A stretch of DNA of 64,000 nucleotides from JBCBEX01 sp038528235. Its GTDB lineage: Bacteria > Bacteroidota > Rhodothermia > Rhodothermales > Rubricoccaceae. Where the stretch lies: positions 9,368 to 73,367 of the forward strand of contig JBCBEX010000012.1 in assembly GCA_038528235.1 (NCBI GenBank), read 5' to 3'. The first letter of the stretch is position 1. The number at the start of each line of letters is the position of its first letter. Of this stretch, positions 1 to 8,347 are shown one piece after another. The notes beneath the pieces were generated by a model. That model searched no databases, was not told where the DNA came from, and saw nothing but the letters and a program-made list of their open reading frames with translations. Both the position numbers and the translations under genes were made by a program.

Positions 1-454
<454 letters not shown>

Positions 455-485
455 GGGGAGAAGGGGTATTGCAGTGGTTCAGTGT

Positions 486-545
486 TGCCGTTTTGCCGTG
501 GTCTTGAATCGACTATCGCACTGCAAAACGGCAGCACGGCAAAAC
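486..545 (-). promoter_or_regulatory. Two mutually exclusive hairpins between atpH and atpA
   Basis: The atpH-atpA spacer holds two perfect 11-bp inverted repeats that share bases on their left arms. Bases 486-496 (TGCCGTTTTGC) pair with 523-533, and bases 490-500 (GTTTTGCCGTG) pair with 535-545. Only one stem can form at a time. No T-run follows on the minus strand, so this is not an ordinary terminator. A role in transcript processing or translation of atpA is inference. Confidence 0.5.
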
Positions 546-556
546 TGAAACACGCT

Positions 557-1108
557 TTAGTTCATCGAAACGTAGGCGCGCTGGGCGAACTGGTCGCGGA
601 GCTGCGCGAGTTGGTGACGGACGGAGCCGTCGTAGACCTGGTCGCCGATGCGGACGACGATGCCGCCCATCAGGGCTTCGTCGACGCGGACCTGGAGGCG
701 CACCTTCTTGCCGGTGCGCTGCTGGAGCGTCTTGGTGAGCGCCTCGGTCTCCTTGGCCGAGAGTGGCATCGCGGAGCGCACGACGGCTTCGACGACGCCG
801 TTGACTTCGTCGCGGAGGGCCTGGTAGGCGTCGAGCACCTCGGGGAGCAGCCCGTCACGGTCTTTCTGGACGAGCAGCTTCACGAAATTGAGCGTGAGCG
901 GCTGCACGTTGCCCTTGAGGAGCTTCTCCACCACCGACGTCTTCTTGTCGTTCGGGATGACGGGGCTCTCGAAGAGGAGCACCAGGTCGCGGGAGTCGGC
1001 GAGGCTGGTGCGGAGGTCACGCACGTCGGCGTCGATCTTCGTGACCGACCCGGCCTGGTCGGCCTCCTGGTAGAGCGCCTGCGCGTAGCGTCGAGCGACG
1101 GGGTTCAT
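557..1108 (-). CDS. atpH: ATP synthase F1 subunit delta
   Basis: The delta subunit (OSCP homologue, 183 residues, normal length) joins the top of F1 to the b-subunit stalk. It begins MNPVARRYAQALY, the usual delta N-terminus, with an alpha-helical N-domain. It ends with the conserved C-terminal pattern MGGIVVRIGDQVYDGSVRHQL. It sits between atpF and atpA as in most bacterial operons, with a 72-nt spacer after atpF. Confidence 0.96.
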   Translation of the reverse strand: MNPVARRYAQALYQEADQAGSVTKIDADVRDLRTSLADSRDLVLLFESPVIPNDKKTSVVEKLLKGNVQPLTLNFVKLLVQKDRDGLLPEVLDAYQALRDEVNGVVEAVVRSAMPLSAKETEALTKTLQQRTGKKVRLQVRVDEALMGGIVVRIGDQVYDGSVRHQLAQLRDQFAQRAYVSMN

Positions 1109-1180
1109 AGATCGGGGTGTGAACGTTTGGAGGCGCGAAGGCGTGATCGACTCTGCGTCTACGCCCTCAGCCGTCCAGAC

Positions 1181-1696
1181 TTAGTTCTTCGGCATCTCGG
1201 TGAGGAAGGCGTCGACCAGCTTCTGCTGGCGGCTGGCGTCGAGGTTCTCGCGGAGGATCTTCTCCGCTGCCCCGATGGCGAGCCCGGCGACTTCCTGGCG
1301 CAGTTCGCCGATGGCGCGCTGCTTCTCGTTCTCGATGTCCTTCTTGGCCTGCTCCTGCATGCGGGCGATCTCAGCCTTCGTCTTGTCGGCTTCACGCTCG
1401 CGGAGGGCCTGGGCGTCGTCGCGGGCCTCGGCGAGGATGCGCTGAGCTTCGCGCTCGGCCTCACGGCGCTGCTTCTCGTTGTCGGCCTGCATGGCCTTCG
1501 CTTCAGCGAGCGCCTTCTCGGCACGCGTGATGGACTCTTCGATGGTGGCCTCACGCTCGCGGAGCGCCGACGTAATCGGCCCCCAGGCGTACTTGCCCAC
1601 GATGAAGAGGAAGATGGAGAACGCGATGACGATCCAGAAGATCAGCCCGGCGTTCGGGGAGAGCAGTCCACCAGCAGCGAAGATGGTCGCAATCAT
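1181..1696 (-). CDS. atpF: ATP synthase F0 subunit b
   Basis: The peripheral-stalk subunit b (171 residues) has one N-terminal membrane helix at about residues 15-35 (LIFWIVIAFSIFLFIVGKYAW). A long charged coiled coil follows, rich in Glu, Lys, Arg and Ala. The conserved GPI/ALREREATI segment lies just after the membrane helix. Length and layout match the family. It lies 108 nt downstream of atpE, behind a strong hairpin. Confidence 0.96.
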   Translation of the reverse strand: MIATIFAAGGLLSPNAGLIFWIVIAFSIFLFIVGKYAWGPITSALREREATIEESITRAEKALAEAKAMQADNEKQRREAEREAQRILAEARDDAQALREREADKTKAEIARMQEQAKKDIENEKQRAIGELRQEVAGLAIGAAEKILRENLDASRQQKLVDAFLTEMPKN

Positions 1697-1735
1697 CGGA
1701 ACGAGGTCAATACAGGGGATTGGGGTGAGGCGGGT

Positions 1736-1769
1736 GAGCGGCAGGCTAGGGCGTTCTAGCCTGCCGCTC
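1736..1769 (-). promoter_or_regulatory. Perfect 14-bp stem hairpin between atpE and atpF
   Basis: Bases 1736-1749 (GAGCGGCAGGCTAG) and 1756-1769 are exact reverse complements around a 6-base loop, about 36 nt after the atpE stop codon. There is no T-tract on the minus-strand side, so complete termination is unlikely. By analogy with other atp operons, a hairpin here could protect the 3' end of the atpE message or partly attenuate downstream transcription, giving the excess of c subunits that the ring needs. That role is inferred. Confidence 0.6.
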
Positions 1770-1804
1770 CCACACTCGCGTTGGGGTCCTCAGTCGCGCC
1801 GGAC

Positions 1805-2038
1805 TTAAACAGTCTTGAGCGCGACGAGGATGCAGACGACGAGGCCGAAGAGTGCCACACCCTCGATGAGGGCCGCGGCGATAATCATCGTCGTACGGAT
1901 GTCGCCCGAGGCTTCAGGCTGACGGGCGGTGCCTTCGAGGGCGGAGCCAGCGAGGCGGCCGATGCCCATGCCGGCACCGATGGCAACGAGACCGGCGCCG
2001 ATAGCAGCACCGAGGTAGGCAAATGCGAGTCCTTCCAT
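1805..2038 (-). CDS. atpE: ATP synthase F0 subunit c
   Basis: The 77-residue proteolipid forms the rotating c-ring. Two membrane helices surround a polar loop (GTARQPEA, about residues 37-44). The Gly-rich first helix (GAGLVAIGAGMGIG) packs the ring. The ion-binding carboxylate is Glu59 in AALIEGVALFG. The nearby residues do not show the full Gln/Ser sodium signature, so proton use is the simpler reading, but this is an inference. Confidence 0.96.
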   Translation of the reverse strand: MEGLAFAYLGAAIGAGLVAIGAGMGIGRLAGSALEGTARQPEASGDIRTTMIIAAALIEGVALFGLVVCILVALKTV

Positions 2039-2112
2039 TGTTGGGGTAGGGGGTTTAGGGGATCTAGGGTGACAAACGCGAGCGCGATGCCCGCTGAGGT
2101 ATTCGTGGGCCG

Positions 2113-3363
2113 CTAGGCCGTGACCGGGGCCCCGACGAGCTGCTTCTCCTGCGTCGAGCCGTTCGTGGCGACGATGGGAGCCGAGGCGTGGCGCGCGATC
2201 TCATGCGCGTGCGACTCGTCGTGGTGGTGGTGATCGTGCTCCTCCGCAGCCTGCCCGATGAAGAGCGCCGAGAGGATCGTGAAGACGTACGCCTGGATGA
2301 GCGAGACGAGCACCTTCAGGGCGTAGATGAACACCGTCATCAGGATGCTCGGCACGGCTACGCCGAAGCCTACGACCGGCCCAAAAAGGGCGGCGAGAAT
2401 GAAAATGAGCCCGATCAGATTCAGGATGACGAGGTGGCCCGCCGTGATGTTGGCAAAGAGACGGATGGCGAGCGCGAAGGGCTTCGTAAAGATGCCCAGG
2501 ATCTCGACGGGGATCAGGATGAACTTGATCAGCACCGGGATGCCGGGAGGCCAGAGGATGTGCATCCAGTAGTCCTTCGTGCCTGCCATCTGCGTGAGCG
2601 CGAAGGTGAAGAAGGCCAGTACCGCCGTGATGGCGATGTTCGACGTGGCCGCCGCGCCGTAGGGCATCAGGCCGAGCAGATTACACGTCAGGATGAAGAA
2701 GAAGACCGTCAGCAGGTAGGGCATGTACTTGTCTGCCTTGTTGCCGAGCTGCGGGACGGCGATCTCGTCGCGGACGTAGAGGATGATCGACTCCAGCATG
2801 TTCTGGAGCGTGCCCTTCGGGGCCGAGGTCCGCCCGATGCCCTTCTTGTACTTGTTCGCCATCGAGATGAAGAGCAGCGCCACGATGAGCATCCCCAGGA
2901 GCGCGAAGAGCAGGTGGCGCGTCGGCGAGAGGTCGATCACCATCGATCCGGACGCGGGGACGATGGTCTCGTAGAGGTGCTTGCCCGATGCGAGCTTGGC
3001 TTCGAGGCCACCAGAGGCATCATCTCCGTAGGCGCCGTCGCTCGCCGAATCGCCACCGTATCCAGCGGCAGCGTCATCGCTGGCATAGTCGCCACCCTGC
3101 TCGCCGTCCTCCTTCTTCATGACGTAGTCGCCCGAGCGGAGGGCGGCCTTCGTCGTGGGGTAGAAATCGAAGCCGAGCGCACCGGATGCGTCACGGACGA
3201 CGAAGAAGCGCGGCAGTTCGACCTTGGCAAAGGGCAAGAAGTCGAGGTAGTTGCCGTCGACGCTGTGCTGCACGGCGTCGAGTTGGTCGCCTTCAGCGGC
3301 ACGGACGGGCAGCGCCACGGTCAGCGCGACGAGGGCGAGGACGACAAAGCGGAGGGCGCGCAT
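2113..3363 (-). CDS. atpB: ATP synthase F0 subunit a, with long N-terminal extension
   Basis: Subunit a forms the ion half-channels beside the c-ring. At 416 residues it is much longer than the usual 240-280. Residues 1-23 look like a signal peptide. Residues about 24-170 form an extra-cytoplasmic extension that includes a Gly/Asp/Ser/Tyr-rich low-complexity stretch near residues 85-120. The membrane core follows, with the essential arginine at residue 301 in AIRLFANITAGH. The C-terminus is His-rich (EHDHHHHDESHAHE). Extended AtpB proteins with signal peptides are known in Bacteroidota; the low-complexity stretch and His tail are notable. Confidence 0.95.
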   Translation of the reverse strand: MRALRFVVLALVALTVALPVRAAEGDQLDAVQHSVDGNYLDFLPFAKVELPRFFVVRDASGALGFDFYPTTKAALRSGDYVMKKEDGEQGGDYASDDAAAGYGGDSASDGAYGDDASGGLEAKLASGKHLYETIVPASGSMVIDLSPTRHLLFALLGMLIVALLFISMANKYKKGIGRTSAPKGTLQNMLESIILYVRDEIAVPQLGNKADKYMPYLLTVFFFILTCNLLGLMPYGAAATSNIAITAVLAFFTFALTQMAGTKDYWMHILWPPGIPVLIKFILIPVEILGIFTKPFALAIRLFANITAGHLVILNLIGLIFILAALFGPVVGFGVAVPSILMTVFIYALKVLVSLIQAYVFTILSALFIGQAAEEHDHHHHDESHAHEIARHASAPIVATNGSTQEKQLVGAPVTA

Positions 3364-3429
3364 CAGGCGAGGGTGAGGAATCGGATGGGAGGAATGCGCG
3401 AGGCGATGAAGCGCTTCAGGGGAGCTAGT

Positions 3430-3738
3430 TCAGACAGTCGGCGTGACGGCATTCATGTCGCGGCTTTTGAGCAGCCACCATTCGCCACCAACGCCGAGCA
3501 CAAACGCCCCGAGTAGGCCTGTCACGAAGCCAGCCTCCTGCACATCGACGAGCAGCAGCGTCAGCACCACGGCGAGGAGCAGCAGCACAATCCGTACGAC
3601 GAGACTCGAGAGCACGAGGCGGATGAAGATGTTGTCGGGCCGCGTGAGGGCATGGCGGATCACCGCGTAGCTCGCCGCGGCGTTGCACACGCCGAGACCC
3701 GCGCCGAGGGCGAAGCTGAACCAGAAAGCGCTGGGCAT
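3430..3738 (-). CDS. Small AtpI-like membrane protein of the atp operon
   Basis: A 102-residue hydrophobic protein with three to four predicted membrane segments (FWFSFALGAGLGVCNAAASYAV, then VRIVLLLLAVVLTLLLV and FVTGLLGAFVLGVGG). I chose the ATG at 3738, because the reading frame upstream of it has no protein-like character. It sits between atpZ and atpB, where Bacteroidota carry a small AtpI-like gene. AtpI/AtpZ proteins are linked to c-ring assembly or ion transport. The assignment rests on position and topology more than on sequence motifs. Confidence 0.75.
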   Translation of the reverse strand: MPSAFWFSFALGAGLGVCNAAASYAVIRHALTRPDNIFIRLVLSSLVVRIVLLLLAVVLTLLLVDVQEAGFVTGLLGAFVLGVGGEWWLLKSRDMNAVTPTV

Positions 3739-3934
3739 ACGTCCAGGGGCGGGAGCCGTGGGGGAAACGGGCGAAGAGAAGAAGCAGGACACCCGAGCGC
3801 AGAAGGCTCCGGGGGCATCGGCGCGCAAGTTAGACCGACCCATTTTGAGGGGGCGGCAAGGGGGCGTGAAGATGAAGCGAAATGGCCTGTTTTCGCCGAA
3901 AAAGCCCTTCGCCGCGTCTTCGCAGAAGCCAGCC

Positions 3935-4324
3935 CTAGCCGTCCGTTTCCGGTCCCGTCTCCGGCCTCGTTTGCGCCTTCTGAACCGACTGTCCAGATCG
4001 GCTCCCGTAGCGCCGTGCGGACTCCGCGTTGAGATCGGCTACAAGCCGCAGAAGCACCACGAACACAGCGATGACGCCGAACAAGCTGCCCAGCAGGATT
4101 CCCCACGGGCTCGTGCCCAGCCACCCGTCGGCGAGATAGCCGAGGCCCGCCGTCATCGCCATCGTGAGTCCAACTTGAATGCCGACGTGCAGGTACGGCC
4201 CCGCCGCCTTGAGAGCCTCGCCCGGACTGCTGCCGATGCGTCCGGCGCGTGGTGCCTCGTCCGCAGGGCGACCGCCTGGCGAACGGTGGGCATAGTCGTC
4301 GGTGCGCTTTGCGGCCATGAACAT
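3935..4324 (-). CDS. atpZ: AtpZ/AtpI family protein
   Basis: A 129-residue protein with a polar N-terminus (about 45 residues) and two membrane helices. The pattern VGLTMAMTAGLGYLADGWLGTSPWGILLGSLFGVIA is split over residues 51-87, with the family's conserved G-x-x-x-D and P-W-G-x-x-x-G features. The C-terminal tail is charged. AtpZ is typically the first gene of the F0 set and aids ATP synthase assembly or magnesium/calcium handling. Translation could also begin at the ATG at 4318 (MAAKRTDD). Confidence 0.85.
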   Translation of the reverse strand: MFMAAKRTDDYAHRSPGGRPADEAPRAGRIGSSPGEALKAAGPYLHVGIQVGLTMAMTAGLGYLADGWLGTSPWGILLGSLFGVIAVFVVLLRLVADLNAESARRYGSRSGQSVQKAQTRPETGPETDG

Positions 4325-4388
4325 GAGGGCTTCAGGCGTCCAGGCGTCGCAGCCGTGGAGGCGGGGGCGACGGCTGTGTGGGTGACGG

Positions 4389-4823
4389 CTAAGCAGGCTT
4401 CTTCGCCTCGGACTTGGCCGCGCCGGCTTTCGTCACGCCGCTCATATCGCAGCGCCCGGTGAACACCGCCCCGTCCTCCACGACCAGCTTCGAGGTGCTG
4501 ATGTTGCCATTGACCCGCGCGGTGCTCTTCAGGACGAGGCGTCCCTGCACCACTACATCGCCGTCGACGGTGCCGCTGAGGTCGGCGCTGGCCGACTCCA
4601 GGGTGCCTTCGATGCGCCCTTCTGGGCTCACCACAGTGCGACCGCTGACATACACGTCGCCCTTGATCTCGCCGCCGATGTGGATGTCTGCCTGCGAGCG
4701 CAGACTGCCCTCGATGACCGTTCCGGCCCCGATGATGTTGTTGGTAGGGCCGACGGGCGAGGGCGAGCCGTTGCGGAGCTTTGCCATGGAGGTAGAATCC
4801 GACTTAGAGGATCGAGAAAACAT
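4389..4823 (-). CDS. Bactofilin (polymer-forming cytoskeletal protein)
   Basis: A 144-residue bactofilin. Residues about 30-120 form the right-handed beta-helix core, with the usual repeat of hydrophobic residues and glycines (NIIGAGTVIEGSLRSQADIH, GEIKGDVYVSG, GRIEGTLES, GTVDGDVVVQGRL, ARVNGNISTSKLVVEDGAVF). Disordered tails flank it, the last being Lys/Ala-rich. Bactofilins form nucleotide-free filaments that position cell-wall enzymes. The next upstream gene is an M23 endopeptidase, the usual genetic partner. The end is 65 nt before atpZ in the same direction. Confidence 0.95.
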   Translation of the reverse strand: MFSRSSKSDSTSMAKLRNGSPSPVGPTNNIIGAGTVIEGSLRSQADIHIGGEIKGDVYVSGRTVVSPEGRIEGTLESASADLSGTVDGDVVVQGRLVLKSTARVNGNISTSKLVVEDGAVFTGRCDMSGVTKAGAAKSEAKKPA

Positions 4824-4890
4824 GGAGGGAAGGGAAGCACCTGCCAGGCTACGTCGGCGCGCCCCTGCGGTCCGCGTTGGACGCCAGGAG

Positions 4891-5796
4891 TCATGCGCCG
4901 CTCGTCACGAGGTACTGCCGGGGATCCTGGGCGAGGCCGTTGCGCCACAGTTCGAAGTGGAGGTGCGGGCCGGTGGTGATCTCGCCGGTGTTGCCGCTCA
5001 CGGCGACGGCTTCGCGGCTGCGGACCCGGTCGCCGATGCGCTTGAGCAGGCGGTCGTTGTGTTTGTAGACAGAAAGATAGCCGTCGGCGTGCTGCACGGC
5101 AATCGTGAAGCCGCCCTCGTGGGTCCAATCGGCGAAGGTGACATAGCCATCGCCTACGGCCCGCACGGTAGTCCCCTCTTCCACAACGAAGTCCGCACCG
5201 AAGTGTCCTCCCTGGGCGTTGTAGCCCCGCCCGAGGAAGCCATCGACGGGCGGCAGGACAGGAAAGCGGAGGCTGGCGAGCGCCTCGGCTGCACGTACGG
5301 CCGACACGGGCTCCTCGCCTGCGTCCAGGAAGCGGTAGCGGATGGCGGGCTGCTCGTGGTCGGCCCAGTTGTCGGTGGGCGTGGCCTGCGCCACGGCCCC
5401 AGGCTCGTCGAAGCGGCTCAGGTCGGGTAGCTCGGGCGGCGATGTAGACACCTCCGACGTGTCCGCCTCACCTGTGATGAGGCGTCCAAGCTGGGCGAGC
5501 TGCTGGTACTGCACGGCGATCGAGTCGCGCATGGCCGCGATGCGCGCGTCTTGCTCTAGGATGCGTCCGCGCAGCGCGTCCGCACCGGGGCCGACGAGAG
5601 GCGCACGGAGCGCGGGCGTGAAGACGATCAGTGCCGCGAGCGCGCCACCGAGCACCAGCACGGAGGCGAGGCCGACGCCGAGCATTACAGCAGGCTGCAC
5701 GCGGTATTGGTGCGGCTGGAGGGCCTCGTCGTCCATGAGGATGACGGTGCAGGAGCGTCCGATGCGACGCGCTAGATCGAGCACGAAGCGAAGCAT
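4891..5796 (-). CDS. M23 family metallopeptidase (LytM-type, membrane-anchored)
   Basis: A 301-residue predicted peptidoglycan endopeptidase. The start at 5796 (MLRFVLDLARRIG) puts one membrane helix near residues 33-57. A short coiled coil follows (LRGRILEQDARIAAMRDSIA). The C-terminal M23 domain has the metal and catalytic motifs: HFGADF (H-x-x-x-D) and the closing GPHLHFELWRNG (H-x-H). It is therefore likely active. It is first in the minus-strand M23-bactofilin-atp cluster and diverges from rpsT. Confidence 0.93.
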   Translation of the reverse strand: MLRFVLDLARRIGRSCTVILMDDEALQPHQYRVQPAVMLGVGLASVLVLGGALAALIVFTPALRAPLVGPGADALRGRILEQDARIAAMRDSIAVQYQQLAQLGRLITGEADTSEVSTSPPELPDLSRFDEPGAVAQATPTDNWADHEQPAIRYRFLDAGEEPVSAVRAAEALASLRFPVLPPVDGFLGRGYNAQGGHFGADFVVEEGTTVRAVGDGYVTFADWTHEGGFTIAVQHADGYLSVYKHNDRLLKRIGDRVRSREAVAVSGNTGEITTGPHLHFELWRNGLAQDPRQYLVTSGA

Positions 5797-5942
5797 AGGC
5801 AAGGCGGAAGACTCGACCAGGCTGGCGCCCGGCCGGATTGACCGGGGCCGCACGCTGCTTTCTTGGTTTCTACACAGCGCAACGGCTAAATTACTCCGTT
5901 TATCATCGCGCACTGCGAAGTCCCCACGAACCTGATCTACAC

Positions 5943-6194
5943 ATGCCTCAGCACAAGTCTGCCGAGAAGCGTGTGCGCCAAAACGCCAAGCGCCGCGCTC
6001 GCAACCGCTACCAGAAAGTACGCATCCGTACCCTCATCAAGGACCTTGAAGCCACACAAGACCCGGCTGCTGCCGCGGAGAAATTGCGCGTGGTCAAGGC
6101 TCAGCTCGACCGCCTCGCCACGAAGGGCATCTTCCACCGCAACAAGGTGGCCCACATGAAGAGCCGCCTCGAGCTTCACGTCAACGGCCTGTAG
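5943..6194 (+). CDS. rpsT: 30S ribosomal protein S20
   Basis: An 83-residue, strongly basic protein beginning MPQHKSAEKRVRQNAKRRAR, the standard S20 N-terminus that binds 16S rRNA. It ends with the conserved HRNKVAHMKSRL segment. S20 folds as a three-helix bundle and is needed for 30S assembly. The ATG at 5943 fits family length; the open frame upstream of it is not conserved. It is monocistronic and diverges from the M23 gene, with a 146-nt shared promoter region. Confidence 0.97.
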   Translation: MPQHKSAEKRVRQNAKRRARNRYQKVRIRTLIKDLEATQDPAAAAEKLRVVKAQLDRLATKGIFHRNKVAHMKSRLELHVNGL

Positions 6195-6572
6195 CGCCGC
6201 CCGGTGTCCCGCGAGGGACCCCACGGTCCCAGCACCAGGTGGCCCCTCCACCAAGGAACTCTCACCGGGCGCCGAGAACCAACTCGCCTGCCGCCCGTCG
6301 CACTTCTCACCCAGGCCCACTGGGGCCTTCCGGCCGAATTCCTCAGGGTTCCGTACACTTCTCCCAGTCTCCGCTTGATTGTCTGGGTGCTTGATGCCGA
6401 ATCTTGGGAGATCGGAGATTTCTCCCCCTACCCCACGTCCCTCAGGGCGTCGCTCCCTCTCTCGGACCGCACTCCTGCACGGGCTGGCACGTCGGAGGAC
6501 CTCGTTCGTCAACCTCCTAAGCCTTGTCTCGGACGGCTCCTTCCTTCGTCCACCATCACGTCCACGAACCGC
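6195..6572 (+). other. Non-coding gap after rpsT
   Basis: A 378-nt stretch between rpsT and the first OmpA-type gene. One frame is open through it, but its translation is Pro/Arg/Ser-rich with no signal peptide or domain, as expected of open frames in GC-rich DNA. A weak 8-bp inverted repeat (6199-6206 with 6263-6270) is the only structure seen. It presumably holds the rpsT 3' region and the promoter of the downstream gene. Confidence 0.5.
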
Positions 6573-8171
6573 ATGACTACCACCATGACCTTGCGTCTAC
6601 ACACGGCACTTTTGCTCGGCTGTGCGGCCCTGCTGCTGCTCGCACCCCAAGCTGAAGCCCAGGTGCGCGCCGACAACTCGCTCTACATCGCCGCACGGGT
6701 CGGCGTCGGCGCCTATGGCGGCGACATTGACGGGGTCGCTGACGGCGAATTCGGCGACTACTTCGACCAGCTCGGCCTCGGCTTCGGTGGCGAGATCGGC
6801 TACCAGTTCTCGCCGTCGCTCGCCCTCGGTGTGCTGTACCACTACGGTTCCTACCCAGGCCTCGAGGAGTTTGAGGACCGGCCTGACTTCTTCGCCAACG
6901 ACGGGGACGTTGTGCAGCACCTTGAAGTGCTGTTCCGCTACGTTCCCTTCTCCAACGCGCGCCTCAGCCCGTTTGTGCTGCTCGGTGGTGGCTTCACGCT
7001 CTCAACGCCCGACCCGCTCCGCCCGTCGACCAACGATGCGGACTCGTGGGGAGCCGGTCCCGTTGCGGGCCTCGGTCTCGACCTCGTGCTCGGCTCGCGT
7101 CTTTCGCTCTTCACCGAGCTCAAGGGCTTCCTCGTGATGCCGGACGACGCCGTCGACAACAACAACCCGGGCGAGAACAACGACGGAGACGCTGCCTTCT
7201 TCAACACGGATGCAGACGACATGGACTTTGACATCCTCGGCTATGGAGGAATCGGTCTGCGTCTCACGTTTGCCCCCGCTATCACGAAGGTTGACGCTAC
7301 CATCGACGGCCCGACAAGCCTCCTGACAGGCGAGTCTGGCACCTACACCGCCTTCGTCAACGACGACGCGACCGGCCCCTGTGAGTACACCTGGGACTGG
7401 GGCGACGGCCAGACCGCCACCGGCCTGACGGCGACCCACATGTATGCTGAGGAGGGCACCTACACGGTCACCTTCTCGGCGGCCTGCAAGGCCAACACCG
7501 ATGTCGAGACGCTGCTCGTGACGGTCACCACCCCGCCGCCGCCGCCGATCGAAGCGCCTGCGCTCGCCAACTGCACGGCGACCCCGTCTGAGGCCAACCT
7601 CGGCGAAGCCGTTCGCTTCAGCGCCACCGTGACCGGCACGCAGCCGATCACCTTCGCCTACGACTTCGGCGACGGCTCCTCGGCCAACACGCTCACCGCC
7701 ACGCACACCTATGGCGAAGAAGGCGAGTACACGGTCACCCTGCGCGCCTCCAACGAGGCCGGCAGCGACCAGTGCACCTTCGTCGTCAACGTGGTGGACC
7801 GCTTCTGCGCTGAGGTCAGCGACCTCAACACGGTCTACTTCGACTACGGCGCCAGCAGCCTCACGGCTGACGCGCAAGGCCGCCTCGCGGAGAACATCGA
7901 AGTACTCGAGCGCTGCCCGAACCTCTGCGTCGTCGTCAGCGCCTACACCGACGATCGCGAGAGCGACAAGCTCCGCCTCTCGGAGCGCCGCGCTGGCGAG
8001 GTCAAGGCCTACTACATGGAGAACGGCATCGACGACAGCCGCATCGTGGCCCGCGGCCTCGGCGAGGCGCCGGACTCCAACTCGAAGGAGGATCCGGGCC
8101 CGGGTGACCGCAACGCCCGCCGCGCCGACTCCGCGCCGGTCGATTGCGACGAGCTTCCTTCGGACAGCTAA
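6573..8171 (+). CDS. Outer-membrane protein with beta-barrel, two PKD domains and OmpA domain (paralogue 1)
   Basis: 532 residues. The start at 6573 gives a clear signal peptide ending at APQAEA. Residues about 30-235 resemble an OmpA-type barrel (VGVGAYGGDIDG, GFGGEIGYQFSPSLALGVLY). Two PKD domains follow (YTWDWGDGQTATG; FAYDFGDGSSAN, each closing with GTYTVTF or GEYTVTL). The C-terminal OmpA domain (VYFDYGASSLT, TDDRESDKLRLSERRA) should bind peptidoglycan. It probably links outer membrane and wall, with PKD spacers. It is the first of three tandem homologues; an alternative start is the ATG at 6585. Confidence 0.9.
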   Translation: MTTTMTLRLHTALLLGCAALLLLAPQAEAQVRADNSLYIAARVGVGAYGGDIDGVADGEFGDYFDQLGLGFGGEIGYQFSPSLALGVLYHYGSYPGLEEFEDRPDFFANDGDVVQHLEVLFRYVPFSNARLSPFVLLGGGFTLSTPDPLRPSTNDADSWGAGPVAGLGLDLVLGSRLSLFTELKGFLVMPDDAVDNNNPGENNDGDAAFFNTDADDMDFDILGYGGIGLRLTFAPAITKVDATIDGPTSLLTGESGTYTAFVNDDATGPCEYTWDWGDGQTATGLTATHMYAEEGTYTVTFSAACKANTDVETLLVTVTTPPPPPIEAPALANCTATPSEANLGEAVRFSATVTGTQPITFAYDFGDGSSANTLTATHTYGEEGEYTVTLRASNEAGSDQCTFVVNVVDRFCAEVSDLNTVYFDYGASSLTADAQGRLAENIEVLERCPNLCVVVSAYTDDRESDKLRLSERRAGEVKAYYMENGIDDSRIVARGLGEAPDSNSKEDPGPGDRNARRADSAPVDCDELPSDS

Positions 8172-8212
8172 TCGCGCCTGACACCTGCTCGTAGGACTCT
8201 TCCTACAGAGCA

Positions 8213-8247
8213 AGACCTCTCCCTTCTTCGGGGAGAGGTCTTTTTTT
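8213..8247 (+). terminator. Rho-independent terminator after paralogue 1
   Basis: An 11-bp perfect stem, AGACCTCTCCC (8213-8223) with GGGAGAGGTCT (8231-8241) around a 7-base loop, is followed by a run of T residues. It ends the first OmpA/PKD gene, so the tandem genes are probably transcribed separately. Confidence 0.9.
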
Positions 8248-8347
8248 ATGTACTTGGTTCTGCCTATACTTGACCGGGTGTGCGCTGCCATCGTTTCCCC
8301 TCTGCGCGCACCCCTCGCTTTTCGCACACCCCCTCGTCCGTCTCTCT

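Noticed and set aside
2188..3516. A 442-residue plus-strand frame opposite atpB
   Set aside because: It is antisense to atpB, very rich in Asp, Glu, Arg and Val, with no domain or signal.
6204..6572. Longer start for the first OmpA/PKD protein
   Set aside because: It would place the signal peptide inside the protein; the paralogues start right at the signal peptide.
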